Both the position numbers and the translations under genes were made by a program. Shown here one piece after another: positions 18,269 to 26,810 of a DNA stretch of 64,000 nt. Under the pieces are notes generated by a model. It was given only the letters and a program-made list of their open reading frames with translations. It was not told the origin of the DNA and did no database searches. Source of the stretch: VAZQ01 sp963739175 (GTDB lineage: Bacteria; Pseudomonadota; Alphaproteobacteria; Rhizobiales; Xanthobacteraceae); the NCBI GenBank assembly GCA_963739175.1, contig CAVTZH010000001.1, forward strand, positions 1,302,001-1,366,000. Reading direction: 5' to 3'. Within the stretch, counting starts at the first letter, position 1. Each line of letters opens with the position of its first letter.

Positions 18269-19282
18269 TTACGGCCACTGCCAGTTCAGCAGCGTCACCA
18301 AGCTCTCCGGCAGCGGGATGACCGACTGCACGATATCGGCGCTGAGCGTCAGCAACACGGCGCCGGCGAGCGACACAAACGTCGCGAGCCACACCGCGCC
18401 GCCGAACACCTCGTGGTGCGGATTGAGCAGCCGGCTGAAGAACAGCCGGAACAGGATGGTCAGCCGGTTGATCGGCGACACCACCGTCACCGGCGCGATC
18501 GACATCGCCATGTAGAGGAACATCTGCGAGAAGAACACCAGGAAGCCGGAGAACGTGAACCACTTCGCGGCTTCGCGGTCGATCGCCCACACGTGCTTCC
18601 ATTGCCCCGGCCACAGCAGCACCAGTAAGAACACCGCGGTCGCCGCAACATAGGCGACGAGCCCGCCGGCGAGGCTGACGCCGAGGCCCTGGTTCTCCAA
18701 TCCCATGCGCACCAGCACCGGGCTCAGCCCATAGCCGATCGTGGAGAGCAGCGCGAAGGTGTAGCCCTCGGCATATTTCGGCTGGAACGCCGCCGGCTTC
18801 TCGGCATCGATCGGCGTGATCTTCTCATCGGAGACGGCACGCTCCGCGGCCGGCGCCTTCTTCTTCTGCATCGTGAAGGTCGGCCCGGCGAGGATCAGGC
18901 CGATGCCGAGGATCTTCAACGGCGTGAGATGCTCGCCGAGCAGCCAGATCGCCAGCGTCAGCGTGATCAGCAGATTGAACTGCTGGATCGGCGCCACCAG
19001 ATTGGTGCCGATCGCGCGGGTGGCGCGGTAGTTGCAATAACGCCCCCAGACGAAATGCATGATGCCGGCGCCCGCCAGCGCGGCCAGCGCCGTTGGCGAG
19101 AAGCCCGCGACCGCGGCGAGATTGCCGGTGATCAACGCCGCGATGAAGAACAGCGGCACGCCGATCGGCACCGTGATCGCCATGCCCTGCACGATCGAGC
19201 CCGTGAGCACGGCGCGCCGCACGCTCGCATTGTTGAACGCGAACGAGGCGGCGGAGAGCAGCGCGAGGAAGGCTCCGAGCAC
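18269..19282 (-). CDS. EamA/DMT-family transporter (copy A)
   Basis: This is a 337-residue integral membrane protein with about ten hydrophobic helices arranged as two EamA-like halves (first half to about residue 130, second from about 185). The halves are joined by a charged linker (KKKAPAAERAVSDEK). Drug/metabolite-transporter superfamily members export or import amino acids, nucleosides or other small molecules; the substrate here is unknown. It shares long identical stretches with the adjacent copy (HFVWGRYCNYRA, KYAEGYTFALLS-type, GLENxxL, EVFGG), so it is a tandem duplicate. Translation starts with GTG preceded by GGGAGA. It lies 13 bases after copy B in the same operon. Confidence 0.88.
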   Translation of the reverse strand: MLGAFLALLSAASFAFNNASVRRAVLTGSIVQGMAITVPIGVPLFFIAALITGNLAAVAGFSPTALAALAGAGIMHFVWGRYCNYRATRAIGTNLVAPIQQFNLLITLTLAIWLLGEHLTPLKILGIGLILAGPTFTMQKKKAPAAERAVSDEKITPIDAEKPAAFQPKYAEGYTFALLSTIGYGLSPVLVRMGLENQGLGVSLAGGLVAYVAATAVFLLVLLWPGQWKHVWAIDREAAKWFTFSGFLVFFSQMFLYMAMSIAPVTVVSPINRLTILFRLFFSRLLNPHHEVFGGAVWLATFVSLAGAVLLTLSADIVQSVIPLPESLVTLLNWQWP

Positions 19283-19295
19283 TAAGGTCTCCCGG

Positions 19296-20300
19296 TCACG
19301 GCCAATGCCAGTTGAGGAACGTCTTGGCCCAATCCGGCAACGGCAGGACCGATTGCACCAGCTCGGTGCTGATCGAGAGCGCGAGCGCGCCCAGCAGCGA
19401 CACGACGGTCGCGGCGACGATGCGGCCGCCGAACACCTCGTGCTGCGGATTGATGATGTGGCTGAAATAGAGCCGGAACAGCAGCGAGATGCGCTGGATC
19501 GGCGTCACCACCGACACCGGCGCCAGCACCAGCGCCATGTAGCGCAGCATCTGCGCGAAGCAGACGAACACACCAGAGATCGCAAACCATTTCGCCGCTT
19601 CGCGATCGAGCGAGCGCACGTGCTGCCATTGTCCGGGCAGCAGCAGGATTAGGGCGAATGCGAGCGTCGCGGCAATGTAGGAGATCAGCCCGCCGCCGAG
19701 GCTGGCATCGAGGTCGCGGTTCTCGAGCGCAAGCCGCACCAGCACCGGGCTGATGCCGTAGCCGGTCGAGGACAGAAGCGCAAAGGTGTAGCCTTCCGCA
19801 TAATTGGGCTGAAATACTTTGTGCGGGACGCTCGCAGCGGGTGCGTCCGCAGCCGTGACGGATGTCTTCTTGTTGCGGCCGCGTTCGTAGGTGAGCGCGG
19901 GTCCCACGACGACCAGGACAATACCGAGCACGCGCAGCGGCGTCAGGTGCTCGCCCAGGATCCAGATCGCGAGCGCGAGCGTGACCAGGAGATTGCCCTG
20001 CTGCACCGGCGCCACGAGATTGGCGCCCATCGCCTTCGAGGCGCGGTAGTTGCAATAGCGGCCCCAGACGAAATGCAAGACGCCGGCGAGCGCGAGATAG
20101 ACGATCGCTTGCGCCGAAAAGCCGAGGATGGTGCCGAGCGAGCCGAATGCGGCGGCAACCAAAAAGAAGATCGGGACCCCGAGCGGCACCGTGATCGACA
20201 GCGCCTGCGCCACCGATCCCGTGAGCACGCCGCGCCGCGCGGTGGCGGTCTCGAAGGCGAACATGGCCGCTGACAGTAGAGCGAGGAATCCCCCCAGCAC
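19296..20300 (-). CDS. EamA/DMT-family transporter (copy B)
   Basis: This is the 334-residue paralogue of the following gene, with the same ten-helix, two-EamA-domain plan and a polar linker near residue 140 (RGRNKKTSVTAADAPAAS). Conserved blocks such as HFVWGRYCNYRA, ILGEHLTPLRVLGI and NYAEGYTFALLSSTGYG line up with copy A. It starts with GTG behind AAGGAAAA. Two such proteins side by side could form a hetero-oligomeric exporter or be a recent duplication with split substrates; the sequence does not decide. A palindromic repeat separates it from the upstream Bug receptor gene. Confidence 0.88.
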   Translation of the reverse strand: MLGGFLALLSAAMFAFETATARRGVLTGSVAQALSITVPLGVPIFFLVAAAFGSLGTILGFSAQAIVYLALAGVLHFVWGRYCNYRASKAMGANLVAPVQQGNLLVTLALAIWILGEHLTPLRVLGIVLVVVGPALTYERGRNKKTSVTAADAPAASVPHKVFQPNYAEGYTFALLSSTGYGISPVLVRLALENRDLDASLGGGLISYIAATLAFALILLLPGQWQHVRSLDREAAKWFAISGVFVCFAQMLRYMALVLAPVSVVTPIQRISLLFRLYFSHIINPQHEVFGGRIVAATVVSLLGALALSISTELVQSVLPLPDWAKTFLNWHWP

Positions 20301-20336
20301 TTAGTTTTCCTTTTCTTTTTCTCGTTCTCTATCCGC

Positions 20337-20422
20337 CCTCATCCTGAGGAGCGCCGAAGGCGCGTCTCGAAGGACGGGCGGCCATGGTTCGAGACGGCGC
20401 TTCGCGCCTCCTCACCATGAGG
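20337..20422. repeat. Hairpin-forming extragenic repeat
   Basis: The left half (CCTCATCCTGAGGAGCGCCG, then GGCGCGTCTCGAA) is an imperfect inverted copy of the right half (TTCGAGACGGCGCTTCGCGC, then CTCCTCACCATGAGG). This CCTCATCCTGAGGAG-type hairpin is, from memory, a very common intergenic repeat in Bradyrhizobium-type genomes. It sits between two same-strand genes and could attenuate or stabilise the transcript. Confidence 0.75.
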
Positions 20423-20430
20423 TTATCAGC

Positions 20431-21399
20431 TTACCGCTTGGCCAAGTGCGCCTTATCCGCGATCTCCGCCCATTTGACGATTTCACTCTTGAGCAGCGCG
20501 CCGAGCCGATCCGGCGGACCGCCGGCGAAGCGGTAGCCGAGCGTCGCGCCGCGCGCCTTGACGTCGGGCAGCGCCAGGACGGCATTCACGTCGCGGTTGA
20601 CCTTCTCGACAATGTTCCGCGGCGTGCCCTTGGGCGCGAAGATGCCGTACCAGCTCGTCTCCGCGACGAACGGCACGCCGATCTCCTTGAAGGTCGGCAC
20701 GTTGGGAAGCTGCTCGGCGCGGCTTTCGCCCGACACCGCGAGCGCGCGCACCTTGCCGGAGGTGATGTTGCCGAGATGGCCGCCGAGCGTGACGATCCAC
20801 ACCGAGATGCGTCCACTCATGATGTCCATCACGCCCTGGCTGAGCGAATTGTAGGGCACGTGCTGGAGCTGCACCCCGGTGAGCTCGCTGAACAGGACGG
20901 TGGCGAGATGACCGGAGGTGCCGGGACCGGCGGAGGCGTAGTTCAATTCGCCCGGGCGCTTCTTGGCGATGTCGATGAGCTCCTGCACGGTCTTCGCCGG
21001 AAACTCGGGCGGCACCATCAGCACGTCCTGCGCGGTGCCGACGAACACGACCGGCTCGAGATCGCGCACCGGATCGAAGCCCTTGTAGGGCGCGATGGTG
21101 ACGTTCACCGCCAGCGTCTGCGCGCCGAAGTGCAGCGTGTAGCCGTCCGCCGCCGCCTGCGAGGCCTGCGCCGCGCCGATATTGCCGCCGGCGCCGGCGC
21201 GGTTCTCGACCACGACCTGCTGGCCCCACATCTCGCTGAGCTTCGACGAGACGATCCGCGCCAGGGTGTCGAGCGTGCCGCCGGCGCCGAACGCCACGAC
21301 CATGCGGACGGATTTGTCGGGGAAGGTTTGGGCAAGACTGGCGCCGGGCGCGCCAATCAAGGCTGCGGCGGCCGCTGCCGCTATCAATGCCAATCTCAT
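20431..21399 (-). CDS. Bug/TctC-family tripartite tricarboxylate receptor (1)
   Basis: This is a periplasmic solute-binding protein of 322 residues with a signal peptide (MRLALIAAAAAAALIGAPGASLAQ) and the Bug signature FPDKSVRMVVAFGAGGTLDTLAR. Family members bind carboxylates such as citrate, aspartate, benzoate derivatives or nicotinate for uptake or sensing. The start at 21399 is chosen because the upstream in-frame extension lies before the signal peptide. The C-terminus (LGALLKSEIVKWAEIADKA) is typical. No TctA or TctB membrane partner is encoded in the window, so it is an orphan receptor. It is closely related to the neighbouring receptor 2 (AAPYKGFDP / APVKGFDP, AQDVL, KSEIVKWA), which suggests tandem duplication. 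Confidence 0.92.
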   Translation of the reverse strand: MRLALIAAAAAAALIGAPGASLAQTFPDKSVRMVVAFGAGGTLDTLARIVSSKLSEMWGQQVVVENRAGAGGNIGAAQASQAAADGYTLHFGAQTLAVNVTIAPYKGFDPVRDLEPVVFVGTAQDVLMVPPEFPAKTVQELIDIAKKRPGELNYASAGPGTSGHLATVLFSELTGVQLQHVPYNSLSQGVMDIMSGRISVWIVTLGGHLGNITSGKVRALAVSGESRAEQLPNVPTFKEIGVPFVAETSWYGIFAPKGTPRNIVEKVNRDVNAVLALPDVKARGATLGYRFAGGPPDRLGALLKSEIVKWAEIADKAHLAKR

Positions 21400-21428
21400 T
21401 GCATCCCTCCCGGTCGGGCCTGCGCGGA

Positions 21429-22406
21429 CTACTTCGTAACAAGCCCTGCGCGCTTGGCAAGCGCGGCCCATTTGACGATCTCGCTCTTGATGAACGCGCC
21501 GAGCCGCTCGGGCGAGCCGCCTTCGAGTCGGAAGCCCATCTTCAGTTCCCGCGCTTTCATGTCGGGAGACGCGAGGATGCGGGTCATGTCGGCGTTGACC
21601 CGTGCGACGACGGACGCGGGTGTGCCCTTCGGGGCCACCAGCGCGTACCAGCTCGACTCCTCGATCGGCGAAAGCCCGGCCTCCTGATAGGTCGGAACCT
21701 CGGGAAGCTGCGCGGCGCGCATCCGTCCCGACACGGCAAGCGGTCGAACTTTGCCGGCCTGGATGTGACCGAGATAGCCGCCGAGCGCAGGAATAAGCAG
21801 CGACACGCGACCCGTCATCAGATCGGTCTGCACCGCTGAAGACGATGTGTAGGGAATGTGCTGAAGCTTGATGCCGGCCTCCATGCCGAACAGGATGGTC
21901 GCCAGCGTGGACGAGGTGCCCGGGCCCATGGTGCCGGTGTTGAGCTCGCCCGGATGAGACTTGGCGTACTCGACGAGCTCCTTGACTGAGCGGAACGGCG
22001 AGTCGGGCGGGACAATCAGCACATCTTGCGCCGTCGCGATCAGGATCACCGGCGCGAAGTCGGTCGCGGGGTCAAAGCCCTTCACGGGTGCAAGCGTTGC
22101 GTTGACGGCGATCGATTGCGCCGCGAGATGCAGCGTATAGCCGTCGGGCGCGGATTGCGCCGCCGCCACGGCGCCGATGTTGGCACCGCCGCCGGGCCGG
22201 TTTTCGACCACGACGTTCTGGCCCCAGGCTTCCGACAGCTTCTGCGCGATGATGCGCCCCAGCGTGTCGATGGAGCCGCCGGCGCTGAACGCAATGATGA
22301 TGCGAACGGGACGGTCGGGATAGGTTTGCGCCGAGGCCGGTGAGCACACGCCGACCAGTAGCATTGCGCAGGCCATCGCCGCGCACGATCGAGCGGACCA
22401 CGTCAT
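21429..22406 (-). CDS. Bug/TctC-family tripartite tricarboxylate receptor (2)
   Basis: This is a 325-residue periplasmic receptor. It has a signal peptide ending ASAQ and the hallmark YPDRPVRIIIAFSAGGSIDT, followed by WGQNVVVENRPGGGANIGA. It aligns along its whole length with receptor 1, 29 bases downstream, including FIKSEIVKWAALAKRAGL at the end. The two probably arose by duplication and may bind related ligands. No membrane transport partner is adjacent. Family call is secure; ligand unknown. Confidence 0.92.
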   Translation of the reverse strand: MTWSARSCAAMACAMLLVGVCSPASAQTYPDRPVRIIIAFSAGGSIDTLGRIIAQKLSEAWGQNVVVENRPGGGANIGAVAAAQSAPDGYTLHLAAQSIAVNATLAPVKGFDPATDFAPVILIATAQDVLIVPPDSPFRSVKELVEYAKSHPGELNTGTMGPGTSSTLATILFGMEAGIKLQHIPYTSSSAVQTDLMTGRVSLLIPALGGYLGHIQAGKVRPLAVSGRMRAAQLPEVPTYQEAGLSPIEESSWYALVAPKGTPASVVARVNADMTRILASPDMKARELKMGFRLEGGSPERLGAFIKSEIVKWAALAKRAGLVTK

Positions 22407-22493
22407 ATCGTCCTCCGAAGGAGACGATATCGTTGCAGCAAACGGCGAACCATCCCTCCTCGGCAGACGCGACGCACTGCCGCTGGCGAGCGC

Positions 22494-23453
22494 TCAGTCG
22501 GCCGAGAACCCGGAGGCCTTCACCGCCGGCGCCCAGCGCTCGGAGTCCGCCTTCTGGATCGCCGCAAACTCCGCCGCCGAGGTGCCAGTGGGTTGCAGGC
22601 CCCAGCCCAGGATCCGCTCTCGCACGTCCGGCATGCGGACCGCGCCGGCCATGATCGTGCTGTAACGGTCGACCGTCTCGCGCGGCGTCCGGGCCGGCGC
22701 AAAGGCGCCGAACCAACTGGTGCCCTCAATGTCGAAGCCGGCCTCGCGGAACGTCGGCACGTCAGGCACGAACGGCGAGCGCTTGGCGCCCGACGTCGCC
22801 AGAATGCGGATGCGCTTCGCCTTGTGCATCTCGACGAAATCGCTGAGCGTCGTAACCACCATCGGCACATGGCCGGCCGCGAGATCCGTCAGCGTCGCCG
22901 CCGAGCCCTTGTAGGGAACGTGGCGCAACTCCACGCCCGCGGCGCGCCCGAACAACAGGCCGAAGAAATGCGGCAGCGTGCCCGCGCCCGGCGAGCCGAA
23001 CGACCCCCGCGACGGATCGGCCTTCACCCAGGCAATCAATTCCTTCAGCGACGCGGCCGGCGTCTGCGGCCCGACCGCGAGCGCGAAGTCGAAGGTCGCG
23101 AGCTGCGACACCGCCGCGAAGTCTCGGATCGGATCGTATTCCAGCTTCGTGTAGACGTGCTGGTAGACCGCCATCGGCGCGATCGGCGTGATCAGCAGCG
23201 TGTTGCCGTCGGGCGCGGCGTTCTTCACCGCCGCGACGCCGGGACGGCCGGCGGCGCCGGTTCGGTTCTCGACGATGACATTGCGATTGAGGGCGGCGCG
23301 CATCTTGTCGGCCATCAGCCGCGACACACCGTCGCCCGATCCGCCGGCCGCGAACGGAAAGATGATCCGCACCGGCTGCTCCTGCGCCCGCGCGCCGCTA
23401 GCAATCAATAACAATGCGAAAACAACGAGCGACAGCAGCCGGCACGCACGCAT
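22494..23453 (-). CDS. Bug/TctC-family tripartite tricarboxylate receptor (3)
   Basis: This is a 319-residue receptor whose start (MRACRLLSLVVFALLLIASG) is placed at 23453, where a signal peptide ending GARAQ begins; the open frame continues far upstream only as a shadow of the DapA-like gene. It has QPVRIIFPFAAGGSGDGVSR and NVIVENRTGAAGRPG. It diverges from receptors 1 and 2 and is not a close duplicate. It lies 98 bases downstream of the DapA-like gene, so it may deliver or sense the substrate used by that enzyme; this is inference from position. Confidence 0.92.
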   Translation of the reverse strand: MRACRLLSLVVFALLLIASGARAQEQPVRIIFPFAAGGSGDGVSRLMADKMRAALNRNVIVENRTGAAGRPGVAAVKNAAPDGNTLLITPIAPMAVYQHVYTKLEYDPIRDFAAVSQLATFDFALAVGPQTPAASLKELIAWVKADPSRGSFGSPGAGTLPHFFGLLFGRAAGVELRHVPYKGSAATLTDLAAGHVPMVVTTLSDFVEMHKAKRIRILATSGAKRSPFVPDVPTFREAGFDIEGTSWFGAFAPARTPRETVDRYSTIMAGAVRMPDVRERILGWGLQPTGTSAAEFAAIQKADSERWAPAVKASGFSAD

Positions 23454-23551
23454 AGTCGCCTCCCTGCGGATGGGAGGCGCTTCCCGCGCCGCCGGCGATG
23501 CTAGCACGCCGTCGCTGAGGGCGATGGCCCACCCGCGGGAATGCGCGAGCC

Positions 23552-24610
23552 TCAGACCACGCGCCGCACCGCCGGCCGCTTGGCCGCGGCGGACTCGACC
23601 GGATTGCGGCCGATGTAGAATTCGCGATCGTGCAGCTCGGTCGGCTTGATGCCGGAGCGCGCGAGGCCGGTGCGCAGCGTCGCCATCGACGGGTCGGTCA
23701 CGCGCATCGAGGGCTGGCGCATCGGCCCGCCGTTGAAGCCGTTGAGCCAGGCCTGGTACTTCCACTGCATGCGGTTGAGCACGCTCGTCTGCGCCATGTA
23801 GGCCGAGGTCGCCTGGTTGGCGCGCCGCGCCGGCTGGATCTGCCAGTAGAGCTTGGTCGCCTCGTCGAACTCGCCCTTCTGAAGGAGATCGAAAATGCGC
23901 GGGATCATCGGCCCGAAATATTCGGTGTTGCTGGTGCCTGAGAACTGCACCGGCACCATCTGCGCGAACGCGAGCATGTCCTTTTCGAGCGGACAGGAGA
24001 TCACGATCTCCTTGCCGAACAGACGGTGGCATTCGACGAAGCCCATGATGCTCGGCATGCCGCCTTCGGCCTTCACCGCCGCGATGTTCGGGCAGTCGTC
24101 GATCAGCCGCCGGATCAGCGCCGGCTCGATGTCGGAGCCGTGCACGCGCTGGAAGCCCCAGTGCGGCACCTGGAACAGCATCACCGCGAGATTGGTGTTG
24201 TCGCAGAACGCCTTGGTGTAGTCGTAGATGTCCTGCGAGGTCTCGGCGTAGAAATTCACCGGATAGCAGAGCAGCACCAGCTCGGCGCCGTTGGCCTCGG
24301 CGATCTGCGCGGCCTCGATGTTCTCCTCCAGCGTGTTGAACATCGCGTGGTGGATGAGCTGGAGCTTGCCCTTCGCCTCGTCGTGCGACCACTCGAAGAA
24401 CTGGCCGTATTCCTCCAGCGTGATCGCGACTTCCGACACCAGGAGCGTGCCGCCGAAGCCGAGCTCGATCTCCTTGCGGATGTCGTGGCGGATGCCGGCC
24501 TCGTTCAGGCCCTTGAGATCGCTGGTGTAGGACGGGATCACCACATTGGCGACGCCGCGGAGATTCTCGCGCGCCCATTCCCGCGCTTCGTTCTTCTTGT
24601 AGCTGGCCAC
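23552..24610 (-). CDS. DapA-superfamily aldolase/lyase
   Basis: This is a 352-residue TIM-barrel protein of the dihydrodipicolinate synthase / N-acetylneuraminate lyase superfamily, class I aldolases that form a Schiff base with a lysine. The likely Schiff-base lysine is in NIAAVKAEGGMPSIMG. The barrel pattern is visible in GLNEAGIRHDIRKEIELGFGG and LVLLCYPVNFYAE. It is longer than true DapA (about 290), mainly at the C-terminus (IKPTELHDREFYIGRNPVE), and lacks the exact DapA tyrosine context, so it is probably a catabolic lyase rather than lysine biosynthesis. It follows the ornithine-cyclodeaminase-like gene after 20 bases and precedes a Bug receptor, so a catabolic operon is likely. Substrate unknown. 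Confidence 0.85.
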   Translation of the reverse strand: MASYKKNEAREWARENLRGVANVVIPSYTSDLKGLNEAGIRHDIRKEIELGFGGTLLVSEVAITLEEYGQFFEWSHDEAKGKLQLIHHAMFNTLEENIEAAQIAEANGAELVLLCYPVNFYAETSQDIYDYTKAFCDNTNLAVMLFQVPHWGFQRVHGSDIEPALIRRLIDDCPNIAAVKAEGGMPSIMGFVECHRLFGKEIVISCPLEKDMLAFAQMVPVQFSGTSNTEYFGPMIPRIFDLLQKGEFDEATKLYWQIQPARRANQATSAYMAQTSVLNRMQWKYQAWLNGFNGGPMRQPSMRVTDPSMATLRTGLARSGIKPTELHDREFYIGRNPVESAAAKRPAVRRVV

Positions 24611-24630
24611 GACGCTTCTCCCTTTCTATG

Positions 24631-25671
24631 TCACTTGCCGGCGCGGCGGATCTGGAACTCGATCGGCAGCGCGGTCGCAAGGCCCTGCTCGACCGCGCGC
24701 TCGAAGGCGAGCTCGGCGATCACGATATCCTGGATGCCGGCGCCGATCGACTTGAACATCGGGATGCGCGCCGACTTCACCTTGTCGGCCAATTTTCCCA
24801 GCATCAGGTCGTTGAGGCTGCCGATCTTGTGCTCGAACGCGATGCCGGCCTTCCTGGCCGCGATCATGTCGCCGGTCTCGTCGATGACTTCCTCCGGCAT
24901 GTCGCACACGATCAGATCGCAGACGTCGACCACGCTGGCGTCGATCTCGCGCTGCTCCGGCAAGGTCGACCCGATCGAGACGACCACCGTGCCGGGCTTG
25001 AGCCAGTCCCCGTAGAGGATCGGCGTCTCGTCGCGCGATCGCGCACTGGCGACGACGATGTTGGCGCCAGCCACCGCCTCCTGCGGCGACGCGACCGCGA
25101 CGCTCGGGATGCCGTGCTCGCTCTGCATGCGCGCCGCAAATGCCTCGCGGTTCGCTGCGGTCGGGCTGAACACGCGCAGCGCGGAGATTTTCCGGACTTC
25201 CTTGAGCGCCAGCGTGTGCGAATTCGCTTCCGATCCGCTGCCGAGCACGGCAACCGTTTTCGGCCCCGGGCTCGCGAGCCTGTCGACGGCAACCGCCGAG
25301 GTCGCGCCGGTGCGGAACGAGGTGACGTAGTAGGCGTCGAGCAGCCCGGCGAAGCCGCCGGATTGCTGATCCATCAGCGTGATCATGTAGCCGACGCGCT
25401 TGTTGCGCGACATGCCGAACACCTTGGCGCCCATGTAGCGGGTGCTCGGCGGCGCCGCGGCGAGGCCGCGGATCCAGGTGCGCTCGCCACGCGCCACCGT
25501 GCGCGGCGGGCTGACCTTGTCGCTCAGCGGCACCGAATAGGCCTGCCGCAGGCGATCGACCATCTCGTCCCACTTGAGCACGGCCTTGCACGCGTCCGAC
25601 GACACGAACACCGGGCGCGTGATGGGCGCGCTCTCCGGAACCGGCGGCGCCGAGGTCTCAACCGATGTCAT
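24631..25671 (-). CDS. Ornithine cyclodeaminase / mu-crystallin family protein
   Basis: This is a 346-residue NAD(P)-binding protein. The N-terminal dimerisation half has RYMGAKVFGMSRNKRVGYM, holding the family lysine, and YYVTSFRTGATSAVAVDRLA. The Rossmann part has VAVLGSGSEANSHTLAL. Members include ornithine cyclodeaminase, alanine dehydrogenase and ketimine reductases, and sequence alone does not separate them. It is encoded first after a Bug receptor and immediately before the DapA-like lyase, so it could reduce or deaminate an amino acid imported through this cluster. The frame is intact and the length is typical. Confidence 0.87.
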   Translation of the reverse strand: MTSVETSAPPVPESAPITRPVFVSSDACKAVLKWDEMVDRLRQAYSVPLSDKVSPPRTVARGERTWIRGLAAAPPSTRYMGAKVFGMSRNKRVGYMITLMDQQSGGFAGLLDAYYVTSFRTGATSAVAVDRLASPGPKTVAVLGSGSEANSHTLALKEVRKISALRVFSPTAANREAFAARMQSEHGIPSVAVASPQEAVAGANIVVASARSRDETPILYGDWLKPGTVVVSIGSTLPEQREIDASVVDVCDLIVCDMPEEVIDETGDMIAARKAGIAFEHKIGSLNDLMLGKLADKVKSARIPMFKSIGAGIQDIVIAELAFERAVEQGLATALPIEFQIRRAGK

Positions 25672-25720
25672 TCAAAAGCTCTCTCAAACATCTTTCGATT
25701 TAGCTCACTCTCTCCTCCGC

Positions 25721-26690
25721 TCAAATCCGCTCGATGTTCGCGGCCGCGACCACCTTGGTCCACTTGTCGATGTCGGATGCGACCCGGCTCCTGAACTCGT
25801 CGGGCGTCGAGGGCTTCGGATCATTGCCCAGCGCCTTGAGCCGCGCCACCACCGCCGGCTCGGCCAGCACCGCGGCGATCTCCTTGTTCAACCGCTTGAC
25901 GATGTCGTCCGGCAAGCCCGCCGGGCCGATCACGCCCTGCCAGGAGCCGATGACGAAATCCTTGATGCCCTGCTCGGCGACGGTCGGCACCTCCGGCAGC
26001 GCGAAGAAGCGCGTGGCGCCGGTCGTCGCCAGCGCGCGCAGTTGGCCGCTCTTGATCGCTTCGAGATGCGCAGTCGGCGGATCGAGCATGAAGTCGAGGC
26101 GCTTGCCGAGCAGGTCGGCCACCGCCTGCGGACTGCCGCGATACGGCACCAGCTGCACGCGGATGTCCGCGGTGCGCGCGAACAGCTCGACCGAGAGATG
26201 CTGCAGCGTTCCGTTCGGGCCGCCGTAGAGCAACGGCTCCTTCTGCGCGCGCGCGGCGGCGACGAGATCCTTGAGCGACGTCGCCTTGTGCTCCGGGTGC
26301 GTCACCAGCACGAACGGATACTCGGTGACGGTGCTGATGAAGGAAAAATCCTCGACCGGCCGGTAGGCGAGCTTCCGGTACATCGCCGCGCTGACCGCAT
26401 GCCCGGACGGAATGCCGAGCAGCGTGTAGCCGTCGGGCGCCGCGCGCGCGACCTGCCCGGCCGCCAGCGTCGCGCCGGCGCCGGGCCGCGCATCGACCAC
26501 GACCTGCTGGCCGAGCCGCGTCGAAAGACCTTCCGAAATGATGCGGACGATGCCATCGACGGAGCCGCCCGGCGGCAGGCCGTGCACCATGGTGATCGGC
26601 CGGTTGGGCCAGGCGGTTTGCGCCGCGGCGGGCATCGACACCCAGAGCCGACAATCCCGCGAGCACCGCCCGGCGTGTGAGTGCGACCAT
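25721..26690 (-). CDS. Bug/TctC-family receptor (4), frameshifted near its N-terminus
   Basis: This is a periplasmic receptor of about 322 residues after correction. The true start is at 26690: MVALTRRAVLAGLSALG, a twin-arginine-like signal sequence. The frame then breaks in the CCC run at 26641-26643, where one base is extra, and continues as VSMPAAAQTAWPNRPITMV. Without correction the receptor would start at 26641 with no signal peptide. Landmarks include GLPPGGSVDGIVR, VVVDARPGAGATLA and the C-terminal FRSRVASDIDKWTKVV. It heads the minus-strand block with the cyclodeaminase-like and DapA-like genes and probably defines the uptake or sensing step of that operon. Confidence 0.88.
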
Positions 26691-26810
26691 GTTCTTGCTT
26701 CCTACGCTGTCACAAACCCGCGCCCTTCTTACTGGGCGGGCGGTTCGCGGGCAAACGGCTCATGCCGATTTGGTGCATGCCCCGGCCGCGCGGGATGACG
26801 CAGGCGGCGC

